Shown: piece after piece, positions 9,804 through 17,754 of the stretch
Position numbering within the stretch: the stretch's first letter is position 1
Layout of the letters: each line of letters opens with the position of its first letter
Source of the DNA: Verrucomicrobiota bacterium
GTDB lineage: Bacteria; Verrucomicrobiota; Verrucomicrobiia; Limisphaerales; J093
Direction: 5' to 3'
Assembly (NCBI GenBank): GCA_016871715.1
Contig: VHCO01000027.1
Span: forward strand, 1 to 50,049
Length of the DNA stretch: 50,049 nucleotides
Position numbers and translations under genes: made by a program
The notes under the pieces: model-generated
The model's database searches: none
Seen by the model: the letters and a program-made list of their open reading frames with translations, nothing else
Told to the model about the DNA's origin: nothing

Positions 9804-9871
9804 GACGCCCGCTCTCCGTTCCAAACGGCCACTGCGGCGCTGCGGGCGAGACGCCCGCTCTCCGTTCCAAA
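9804..9871. repeat. Two 22-bp direct repeats (GACGCCCGCTCTCCGTTCCA type)
   Basis: GACGCCCGCTCTCCGTTCCA followed by AA occurs at 9804-9825 and again at 9850-9871, 46 bases apart. Each copy is preceded by GCGGG, so each can fold as a short GCGGGC/GCCCGC hairpin. They lie in a gene-free stretch between the katG and sulfatase remnants. This is probably part of a dispersed intergenic repeat. Confidence 0.6.
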
Positions 9872-9939
9872 GCGTCTCAGCGGTGCGCCGCCCTCTGCGC
9901 GCCGGGCCTGGAAGCTAGAGCCGACCGCGAAGGGGATCG

Positions 9940-10667
9940 CTAGCCAACTCGTCCTCGACCGCGAGGTCGTAGTCGGGGATCTTGATAGATGAGTTCACCG
10001 CCCGGATCGGCGAACTCAGTGAGCTTGAGGGTGAACTGGTGTGGCACATCCGCTAATCCGCTTTGGTCCTCACGCCACGCCTTGATCTGAAAGGCCGTTC
10101 CCCCCGGGCGGACCGAGTCGTCCGGCAGCGGGCCCGCGAGCGTCGGCGGGTCCAGGAGGAGCCTGCGCAGGTCGTGGAAGGTCCGTTTCCCGTTCAGGGT
10201 GGCCTCGGGATTGGCGTCGAGATTCAAGCAATAGACTAGGTAATTGCCGTACCGCGGCGCAAACTCGAACATGTCGTGCGGCGCCTTGTAATGGTGCATC
10301 AGAAAAAACGGCTTCGCGCGGTCGCGCTGCTCGAGCCAGTCGATGCTCAGGTCGGTGATGACGTCGATCGAGTGGCCCCGATGCCGGACGATGCTTCGCG
10401 GCCAGGGCTGCTCGCCGCGGACGATGAAGTCCGGGTTGAAGTATTTCCCCTGCCCGGGTAGCACCTTGTAGTAGTCGAACTCGGCGGGTTCGTCGGTTAA
10501 GTGCCATTTGCCGATCATGGCCGTCTGGTAGCCTGCCTTCCTCATCTCGCGGGGCAGATGTTGCTTGGCCGGTGGCAATGGTCGGTCGAGCACGAGCACG
10601 CCGTTGGCCTGGCTGTATTGCCCGGTCTGCAGCCGGTGGTTTTTTGGGTTCTTGGTTTGGCGTTCAT
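9940..10667 (-). pseudogene. Sulfatase remnant, chimeric
   Basis: An ATG at 10667 begins a short N-terminus (MNAKPRTQKTTG), then the frame shifts and jumps directly to the post-active-site region of an S1-type sulfatase: LQTGQYSQANGVLVLD, RKAGYQTAMIGKWHL, KPFFLMHHYKAPHDMFEFAP. The metal-binding N-terminus and the CxPxR formylglycine motif, which should precede LQTGQYSQ, are missing. After APRY the sequence no longer fits a sulfatase (GNYLVYCLNLDANPEATLNG and onward) and looks like the tail of a different protein. The gene therefore seems to be two fragments joined after deletions. It cannot be catalytically active. Confidence 0.75.
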
Positions 10668-10684
10668 AGCGACGGGGGGAGACA

Positions 10685-13600
10685 CTAGCGCGGGAGCCAG
10701 ACCGTCATCTCGCCTGGGCCGCGGTTGCCCCAGGCGTAATAGGGGACCAGGCGAACCGGGACGGGTGTCGCGGGCGATTCTCGCAGCTCGCGGTAAAGGC
10801 GGCCGGCCCAGTCCCCAGTAGGGCGCGCTTCGGCAACGCCGTGCAACGCGACCACACCGCCCAACAACCGTCCGTCATACCGCGCGGTCCAATGGTTGTC
10901 CGGCCGCAGGCGCACCTCGGCGACACGAATGTCGTTGGGCAAATCCACGGACTCGAGGCAATAAACGATCGGGCCTCGTTTGACGGCGAGCTGGTTCAAG
11001 GTCTCCTCGACCAACGGATTCGCCTCGATCAGGCGCGTCGCCATCGGCAGTTCGAGCTCGAGCGCGTCGTCGGCCTGCCAGCGGCGCCCGATCGTGGCGT
11101 AGGACCCCGGCCGGGCGTCCACGGCTTCCGGACGTTGGTTGACGCGCCATTGGGGTTCGCCTGCCCATTCAGGGATGCGCAGCTTGAACGTGAACTCGTT
11201 GCCCTCCGTTTGGTTCACCCGCAAGCGGACCCGTCCGCTCCACGGATACTCGGTTTCCTGGGTCACGGTCACCCGACCGGCGCCGTCGAGGGCGGTGGCC
11301 ACCGTGCTGGCGCCGTAGAGGTTCACCCACAGCGTGCGTGGCGAGCGCGCGTAAGCGAAGGAAGTGGCTCCGGCCAGGATGCGGGCGAGGTTCGGTGGGC
11401 AGCAAAAGGAGCTCATGTAGGGCACGCGAGTGCGGGACCAGCGCAGCTCGACGGGCAGCGGGTCGGTGACGCGCAGCGGGTTGGTGTAGAAGAAATTCGT
11501 GCCCTCGAGGCTGATGCCGGCCAGCACGCCGTTGTAAAGGGCGAGCTCGAGGACGTCCATGAACCGCGCCTCGCCACGGGCCAGAAACATCCGCCAATTC
11601 CACAAGACATTGCCGATGTTCGCGCAGGTTTCGTTGTGGGCGGTGATGTTCGGCAACTGGTAGTTGCGGCCATAGGCCTGATGGACGCGGGTGATGGTGC
11701 GTTGCTGCTTGGAACCATCGGGCGAAGCCCCGTCATACAGCGCGCCACACCCACCGGTCAGGTACATCTTTCTTTCGGTAACCGTTCGCCAGATGGGCTC
11801 GAGCGGTTCCCAAAAGGAGGCCGCGCCGGTCTCGAGGAACAAATCCGCCGCGCCGGCATACAGATAGTTGGCCCGCACCGCATGGCCGACGGCTTCCCGC
11901 TGCTGCTCGAACGGAATTCGATCCTGATTGTCGTCGCCGCCGTCGGCGATTTGGGAACGTAGTGCGAACATCCGCTTGGCCAGCTCGAGGTAGCGCGCTT
12001 CGCCCGTCGCCCGGTAGAGATCCACGAGGCCCATGAAATGCGAGGGGCACACAGAGGCCCGGGCCGCTTCCGGGGAGACACCGCGGAAGGTGGCCTCGAG
12101 AAAATCCGCCGCCCGCCGCGCCACCTCGAGCAACCGCGTCTCACCTGTGACCTGGCGATGGACACACGCCGTGGTCATCAGATGGCCGAGGTTGTAGAGC
12201 TCGAAGTTGTTCCGGTCCTGAAACGGTTCGGCGCCGGGTTCGCCGTTGCGCGCTCGCACGAGCACTTGGGTGTGCAGGTACCCGTCCTGGCGCTGGGCGC
12301 GGGCGATGGTGTCCACGGCCTCATCGATGGCCGCGCGCAGGGCGGCATCGCCGGTCGCACCGAACATCGCACAGGCGGCTTCCAGCCATTTGTAGAAATC
12401 CCCGTCGTTGAACGATGCGCCGCGGTACCGGCCTTCCTTGAGGCCCGCGGCAATGCGAAAATTCTCCAGGTAGTGCGAGTCATGGGTCCCCGACATCAGC
12501 CGCCACATCGCCGGGATGGTCTGTGTGCGGCAAACGGCGAACCGTTCGGCCCAGAAGCCGCTGGTCCAACGCGCGGCGTTGAGTTGGAGCGGTTGGACCC
12601 GGGCCATGGCGCCCTGGCAGCGATCCATCCGGGCGGCAAAGTCGCTCAAGAAGTCCTCACGCCACCGGCTGACCGTTTGGGCGCCGATGTGCGGGCCTTG
12701 AGCCCGCTCCGGGGACGGATCGTCGGTCCACCAATTCGGGTGTTGCGCGGAGGGCTGCCGTGCCAGGTCAGGCGACGGAAGAACGGCCGTGACGCCGCCG
12801 GTCTTCCCGTCGAGAGCGGGGACATTGCCGCGGATCAGAAAATCGTAGGTCTTGGCTTCCTTCGGGCAGAACCGGAGACGCACCGTTCCGTCCCCGGGCA
12901 TATGCCCTGGGAGCGATTGGTTTTCGACCTGGAGCTGGACGTCCGGCGTTTCCGGCGTGTTTTGACCCAAGGGCAGCGCCAGTTCGAGGATGCCGAAGAC
13001 CTGCATGCGATCCTCCTTCGTCGTCAGCCGGGCCAAGCGGGTGTAGGGGCGCTCCCAGGCGCGCACGAACTGCCCGCCCCAACCGGGTTGGGACGGATCC
13101 GCGGGCGTGCCCTCGAGCAGCCAGGCGACGGAAGGCGTGTCCCCCATCTTGATCGTGCCGCCAAGCTGCGCCCTGAAAAACTCACCCAACGCCCCGTGAC
13201 CGGCGATGTGCCGGGCCACGAACGCCTTGTTGCCCCATTCGCCGCCCTGGTTGCCGCCCGTGAACCAGCCGCGATAGGTGGCATTGGCCTCGATGATCCA
13301 GAGTTGGGGATGATTCTCCACGATGGACTGGTACGCGTGGGGGCCCCATTTCTTGTTGGGTCCGCCGATGTAATACACCCGCAGCTTGGGCAGAATGTCG
13401 GGCGCATCGTGCAGCGCTTGGGCAAGGTCCTCGATGCCACCCCAGACCAACACGTGCAGGGGACGCGGATCGTCCCGCCGCGCACACGTCACCAGCCACT
13501 CGGATCCCTCGGTGGTTCGTCGCACTCCGGCGTAAGGCGCTGGCTCGGTCTCGCCTTGCTTGGTCATCGCGCGCAGCGCGTCGGGGGTGGGATAATGACC

Positions 13601-13897
13601 GGCATGCGTCTTCAGATTCGCGTAGTCTTTGGCGTAGCACGCAATGACCTCCAAAATGTGCTCTTTCCGACCGGGGCCGTAGGGCGAGGAGACCAACCCC
13701 TCGAGGTCGAGGACATCGGCGTAAACCAGCAGATGCACCAGCGACTGGAAATCGTCCGGATCGGTGCCGCCGACGTCGGTCGATACCAGCACGCGGTAGC
13801 GCTGACCGGCCAACGCACCGCCGGCAGCCGTCGACACAGGCGCCACCACGCATGCGACCAGTGCCAACAAGGCGAGGACAAGGAGGTGAGTTTTCAT
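10685..13897 (-). CDS. Secreted DUF1593 (nucleoside-hydrolase-like)-GH127 fusion enzyme
   Basis: A 1070-residue protein with a signal peptide (MKTHLLVLALLALVACVVAP). The N-terminal part (to about 420) is a DUF1593/nucleoside-hydrolase-like domain: VLVSTDVGGTDPDDFQSLVH gives the Asp cluster, then HVLVWGGIEDLAQAL. The rest (about 435-1070) is a GH127-type glycosidase (retaining beta-L-arabinofuranosidase) with an alpha/alpha barrel. Zn/catalytic residues are conserved: Glu756 and Cys758 in NETCAN and the Cys pair 832-833 in SFCCPPN, spaced as in Bifidobacterium HypBA1 (E338, C340, C417, C418). It is probably periplasmic or exported and acts on arabinose-containing glycans; the N-domain substrate is unknown. 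The start at 13897 was chosen for the signal peptide and the AAGGAGG-like ribosome site; an upstream ATG at 13948 is less likely. Confidence 0.88.
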   Translation of the reverse strand: MKTHLLVLALLALVACVVAPVSTAAGGALAGQRYRVLVSTDVGGTDPDDFQSLVHLLVYADVLDLEGLVSSPYGPGRKEHILEVIACYAKDYANLKTHAGHYPTPDALRAMTKQGETEPAPYAGVRRTTEGSEWLVTCARRDDPRPLHVLVWGGIEDLAQALHDAPDILPKLRVYYIGGPNKKWGPHAYQSIVENHPQLWIIEANATYRGWFTGGNQGGEWGNKAFVARHIAGHGALGEFFRAQLGGTIKMGDTPSVAWLLEGTPADPSQPGWGGQFVRAWERPYTRLARLTTKEDRMQVFGILELALPLGQNTPETPDVQLQVENQSLPGHMPGDGTVRLRFCPKEAKTYDFLIRGNVPALDGKTGGVTAVLPSPDLARQPSAQHPNWWTDDPSPERAQGPHIGAQTVSRWREDFLSDFAARMDRCQGAMARVQPLQLNAARWTSGFWAERFAVCRTQTIPAMWRLMSGTHDSHYLENFRIAAGLKEGRYRGASFNDGDFYKWLEAACAMFGATGDAALRAAIDEAVDTIARAQRQDGYLHTQVLVRARNGEPGAEPFQDRNNFELYNLGHLMTTACVHRQVTGETRLLEVARRAADFLEATFRGVSPEAARASVCPSHFMGLVDLYRATGEARYLELAKRMFALRSQIADGGDDNQDRIPFEQQREAVGHAVRANYLYAGAADLFLETGAASFWEPLEPIWRTVTERKMYLTGGCGALYDGASPDGSKQQRTITRVHQAYGRNYQLPNITAHNETCANIGNVLWNWRMFLARGEARFMDVLELALYNGVLAGISLEGTNFFYTNPLRVTDPLPVELRWSRTRVPYMSSFCCPPNLARILAGATSFAYARSPRTLWVNLYGASTVATALDGAGRVTVTQETEYPWSGRVRLRVNQTEGNEFTFKLRIPEWAGEPQWRVNQRPEAVDARPGSYATIGRRWQADDALELELPMATRLIEANPLVEETLNQLAVKRGPIVYCLESVDLPNDIRVAEVRLRPDNHWTARYDGRLLGGVVALHGVAEARPTGDWAGRLYRELRESPATPVPVRLVPYYAWGNRGPGEMTVWLPR

Positions 13898-14050
13898 GCG
13901 GAGGGAGGATCTCCCGTTCGACGCAACTGCGGACTGTCCGTGGTGCATGCCCGGAGATCATGCCATGGCATTTCCCGCGATTCATCCACAATCCAACGCC
14001 AGAAAAAAGGCTTGCGACGACGGGTCGGAAGCCAATCAAATGAGTGCCGC

Positions 14051-16402
14051 ATGCGCGCGGACGGACGCAATCGGGCGGTGGATTATCTGATCGTGATCCT
14101 CACGTTGCTGGCGCCTTTGTTGGGCGGCACGACCGATCAATGGTCGCAGGGGATCGTGGTGTTGGCGGGGGCGACGCTGATCTGGGTTTCGCCGCCACGG
14201 CGCTGGCCGGGGCGATGGGTCTTGATCTTCAGCATGGTGTTGCTGGCCGTGGGCTTGGTCTGCTTCTTGCCGCACCGTTGGTTTGGGGAGCTCGGGTGGC
14301 GCGCGCGGATGATTCCCGACGGCGGAGTACGTTTGGCGGGCACCCTAACGGTCCAGCCGTGGCTGAGCCTGCAGGCGTGGTTGCTGTTGGGCAGCGGCGT
14401 GGTTTGGGGGCTCTACCTGATGTCGCGCGAGTGGTCAGCCTCGCCCCGCCGCCTGATGTCGCTCTATGCAGCGGTGTGCTTGGTGCTGGGGGTTTTCGGC
14501 ATTGTCTTTTTTGCGACGGACTACCTGCCGCCTTGGTGGAAGGATGAACGGGCCAACTTTGGCCCTTTTCCCAATCGCAACCAGACGGCGAATGTGCTGG
14601 CGCTGGCCGGCATCCTGCAGCTCGCCTTGGCGTACCATGCCTTCGGGCGGGGGCGGCGCTTCGGGTATTTCTGGGCGGCGAGCAGTGTCTTGACGGGAGT
14701 CGGGATCGTGGTGAGTGGGTCGCGTGGCGGCACCATTTTGTTGTTGGCCGGGGCCTTGGGTTGGTTGTTGTGGGTGACGGCGCAGACAGGGCGGTTGAAC
14801 CGGACCAGTCTAGGCGTGGCTGGCGTTTTGTTCGGTTTGACGGCCTTTCTGCTGTTTGGGGGAAAGACGTGGGAACGGTTGGAAAAGGCGCTCAAACCGG
14901 AGCGCGAGATGGCGGTCGACTTTCGCATCCCGGTTCAGAAGGACGCGTGGGCCCTGCTGGGTAAAACGTCCTGGCATGGCATCGGCGTGGGGAACTTCGA
15001 CGCCGTGTTCGCGCGGCACCGGGTGGCGTCCGCGGCAGAGAACCGTGTCATCCACCCGGAGAGCGACTGGTTCTGGTTGGGCATCGAGTTGGGGTGGGTT
15101 GGACTGGCCGCGGTGCTCGGCGTGCTGGCGGCGTGGCTGGCCCAAAACTGGCCGCGGGCACACGAAACGCATTTTTACCTGCGGTCGGGGATGGTGGCGG
15201 GGGTGTTGGTGTTCTGTCTGCATGGGATCACCGACGTGAGCGGGCATCGCGTGGGTGCGCTGTGGCCGGCGTTGTTGTTGTTCGGCCTGATACGGCGCCC
15301 AGGCGCAGACGGGACGACGCCCCGCGCCGTTGGGCGCGCGTTTCGGCTAGCGGCGTTGGTGCCGGGCGGGGCGGCCCTCTGGTGGCTGATTGCGGCGTTG
15401 GGCTTTACGACCTGGCCCACCTACGCGACGGTGGACCAGGCCCGGACGAGGGTCCAGCGACTGTTGAGCAACGGCTTCTTCGGCCAGGCCGCCGAGCTGG
15501 CGACGCGAGCGCTCGAGTTCGCGCCCTTGGACGCAGGACTGTATTTCAACCGGGCCGTCGCCGCCTTGGGCACCGACGACATTGCGGGTGCGGTCGTGGA
15601 TTTCCATCGCTCGCGGCATTTCGAGGCCAACAGCGCCGAGTGGTGCTACGTCCAGGGGGCAGCGCTGCTGCTGCGCTCGCCGGTGATGGCCATGGCGCCT
15701 TGGTACGAGGCGCTCGAGCGAGCCCGGCGCTCGTGGGAGGGTGGGACCGGCCGGAAACAGGCGCTCTACCGGCGGATGCTAGCCGACAGTGCGGATTTCC
15801 CGGAAATCCGACATGAAGTACGGGCGTTGGCTGGCGACGACCCGGAGTTGATCGCTGTGTTCCTCCGGAGCGCCGGCCGGGAAGAATTCGACCAGGAACT
15901 GCGCAAACTCCTGTTGGCAGATCCGGAGTTAGCCTCCATTCCAGACGCGCAGAAATCCGAGCTATTTCTGCTGTGGGCGCAAAAGGGTGACCGGCAATTC
16001 CTCGAGGAACAACTGGCGCGCAAACCGGAGTGGCAAAGCGCTGGTTGGTTTGCGCTGGCCACCCTGCGTGCTGGGCGGGGCGAGTATCCCGAGGCCTGCG
16101 CGCTTTTCCAGCAATACGGGGGTGCCCCGGTCCTGCCGGAGGTGCGGCGGACCGAACCGCGACGTCAACTCGAGCGAGATTTCCTCCTGCGACCGGACGA
16201 TTTCTACACAGGTTACTCGCTCTTCCGAGCCCACCTTGACGAAGGCGACGCTGACGCTGCGCTCCTCACCGTGCGCAAGTTGACCAATCAAGCCGGCTGC
16301 CCGAAGTACCTCCATCACCTCGAAGGCACGCTCTGGGCTGAGCGCGAGAAATGGCGCGAGGCGTGGTTGGCCTGGGCGCGGTATGCAGGCGGGGTGAAGT
16401 GA
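14051..16402 (+). CDS. O-antigen ligase/polymerase-like membrane protein with TPR region
   Basis: From ATG 14051 the product is 783 residues. The first about 430 form some eleven to twelve transmembrane helices with Wzy_C/O-antigen-ligase features: GPFPNRNQTANVLALAGILQ, VSGSRGGTILLLAG and SWHGIGVGNFDAVFARHR, followed by HPESDWFWLGIELGWVGL. The C-terminal half (from about 460) is hydrophilic, Ala/Leu-rich and helical, with TPR-like pairs (AAELATRALEFAPLDAGLYF). Such proteins join or polymerise undecaprenyl-linked glycans at the outer face of the inner membrane. Ligase versus polymerase cannot be decided. The frame stays open far upstream only as an antisense shadow of the GH127 gene. Confidence 0.8.
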   Translation: MRADGRNRAVDYLIVILTLLAPLLGGTTDQWSQGIVVLAGATLIWVSPPRRWPGRWVLIFSMVLLAVGLVCFLPHRWFGELGWRARMIPDGGVRLAGTLTVQPWLSLQAWLLLGSGVVWGLYLMSREWSASPRRLMSLYAAVCLVLGVFGIVFFATDYLPPWWKDERANFGPFPNRNQTANVLALAGILQLALAYHAFGRGRRFGYFWAASSVLTGVGIVVSGSRGGTILLLAGALGWLLWVTAQTGRLNRTSLGVAGVLFGLTAFLLFGGKTWERLEKALKPEREMAVDFRIPVQKDAWALLGKTSWHGIGVGNFDAVFARHRVASAAENRVIHPESDWFWLGIELGWVGLAAVLGVLAAWLAQNWPRAHETHFYLRSGMVAGVLVFCLHGITDVSGHRVGALWPALLLFGLIRRPGADGTTPRAVGRAFRLAALVPGGAALWWLIAALGFTTWPTYATVDQARTRVQRLLSNGFFGQAAELATRALEFAPLDAGLYFNRAVAALGTDDIAGAVVDFHRSRHFEANSAEWCYVQGAALLLRSPVMAMAPWYEALERARRSWEGGTGRKQALYRRMLADSADFPEIRHEVRALAGDDPELIAVFLRSAGREEFDQELRKLLLADPELASIPDAQKSELFLLWAQKGDRQFLEEQLARKPEWQSAGWFALATLRAGRGEYPEACALFQQYGGAPVLPEVRRTEPRRQLERDFLLRPDDFYTGYSLFRAHLDEGDADAALLTVRKLTNQAGCPKYLHHLEGTLWAEREKWREAWLAWARYAGGVK

Positions 16403-16770
16403 TTTACCTCGAACTCCGGAGCGCTGCCAGGGAACGCCATAGGTCTCCTCTTGTGGGCCGGCTCCGCGTGGCGCCTTCATGTTCGCACTCCCTCCGCCTG
16501 CCAGACACAAGTGTGTCGGCCTGAGGCGAGGACGGCCGGCGCGCGGCTGACCAAACCCCGGACGCCGGCACCTGCGCCGCTACTCGTCTCACGAAACGAG
16601 CACGTGAGGCCGCGATCTATCCTGGGCGCCGATGCGATCCGAGAATTCGGGTTGGCCATGCGACCTCCGGGGCCGTTCGGGAGGCTCCACCATTCGGCTC
16701 GCTGACCGAGATCGCTCGTCCGAGCCCCTGGAGCGCGCTCGTCGCGGCGAGCGACGAGCACCAGAAAGGA
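16403..16770. other. Intergenic, nothing recognised
   Basis: The 370 bases between the O-antigen-ligase-like gene and the terminator of the PEP-CTERM gene hold only short shadow frames and a small inverted repeat (GACACAAGTGTGTC near 16504). No gene or RNA is supported. Confidence 0.5.
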
Positions 16771-16800
16771 GACTGCCGCAGAATCGCTTCTGCGGCAGTC
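16771..16800 (-). terminator. Terminator of the PEP-CTERM gene
   Basis: A perfect 13-bp inverted repeat (GACTGCCGCAGAA/TTCTGCGGCAGTC) around a 4-base loop, 32 bases past the stop codon. On the minus strand it is followed by TCCTTTCT, a broken T-run. Confidence 0.8.
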
Positions 16801-16831
16801 GGATTACAAAAGAACTCGAAAACAGCCCGAC

Positions 16832-17476
16832 CTAGCTGCGGGCTCGCAGCCGGCGGTACGCAGCGAAGGAGAGCAGACCGATACCGGCAATCATCGCGTA
16901 CTCGTGGGCTTCAGGGATGATGATCAGTTCTGTGCCCCGCACGCCCCAGCCAGAAGGGACGGGGTTTGAGCTAGCACTATCACCGTACACCGTTCCTGAC
17001 AACGAGGAGATGTTGTTGATTTTGAGCGTCCAGGTTGGCTTGGACGCGTCTCCGCCGTAGGCTAGTGCTTCAGCCGGCAGATACTCCGCTGAATATGGGG
17101 AGGCGGGCGGAGTCGGAAGAGCCACTCCAGCCGAAGAGAACAAAGTGCCGCGCATGTCGGTCCCGCCAACATCCCCGGCATCCCAAACCACTTTCAGCGT
17201 GGTGGACGGGCTCACCAGCCAAGCGTCAAGCGCCGTCAAGCCCAAGCTCGTATCAAAGTGCGCGAGCGACACCCGCAGTTTGATGGTATACCAGCCAGGA
17301 ATCGTGGCCGGTAGATCTACCGCACCTGAAGTGTCAAACGTGAAATCCTTGAATGAACCGGTAACCAGCGCCCCCGGATTTGTCACAGGGAAAATCCACT
17401 GCGCCTGGGCACTTGACAGCGCCAAAGCCCCAGCCACGACGCCCACACCTGCCAACCGGCGAATCCGATTCGTCAT
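16832..17476 (-). CDS. PEP-CTERM-type secreted protein with proprotein-convertase P-like domain
   Basis: From ATG 17476 (AAAGGA ribosome site 8 bases before) the product is 214 residues: a signal peptide (MTNRIRRLAGVGVVAGALAL), a beta domain, and the tail IPEAHEYAMIAGIGLLSFAA followed by YRRLRARS. The tail has the layout of PEP-CTERM sorting signals (PEP-like box, hydrophobic helix, Arg cluster), here with PEA-H in place of PEP-H. It would target the protein to an exosortase and the cell surface. The middle, LDAWLVSPSTTLKVVWDAGD, then GTLFSS and KPTWTLKINN, follows the order of conserved blocks in proprotein-convertase P domains (inference). No exosortase gene lies in the window. An upstream ATG at 17509 is the less likely start. 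Confidence 0.8.
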   Translation of the reverse strand: MTNRIRRLAGVGVVAGALALSSAQAQWIFPVTNPGALVTGSFKDFTFDTSGAVDLPATIPGWYTIKLRVSLAHFDTSLGLTALDAWLVSPSTTLKVVWDAGDVGGTDMRGTLFSSAGVALPTPPASPYSAEYLPAEALAYGGDASKPTWTLKINNISSLSGTVYGDSASSNPVPSGWGVRGTELIIIPEAHEYAMIAGIGLLSFAAYRRLRARS

Positions 17477-17520
17477 GTCCAGTCCTTTCATAATCGTTCG
17501 GTAGTTCATGCTGGGGAGGT

Positions 17521-17549
17521 TTGTACAAAACGAACGAGGGGGTTGTCAA
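17521..17549 (-). promoter_or_regulatory. Candidate promoter of the PEP-CTERM gene
   Basis: On the minus strand a perfect TTGACA (17549-17544) is followed after 17 bases by GTACAA (17526-17521). It lies about 45 bases before the start codon. The -10 box is poor. Confidence 0.4.
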
Positions 17550-17754
17550 CCGCGAAATTCCTTTTTTTTCGACCCGTTGGTTGTCCACGACTCCTTGAAG
17601 AAGAAGCCTCGCGGCACTGAGCTCCGCTCGCGGTTCGCCATGCGCCTCAGTCTTCCTTTCGAGAGCTTGAGCACGCCAGGTCGCCATAGCGGCTTTCGGC
17701 AGCCTGGATGTTTCGCTTTTCGGCCAGTCGGAAGGGGGCTATCCTGGGGCCACC

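Noticed and set aside
12038..14050. Plus-strand open frame running into the O-antigen-ligase-like gene
   Set aside because: It is antisense to the DUF1593-GH127 gene and has no domain; only the part after ATG 14051 is membrane-protein-like.
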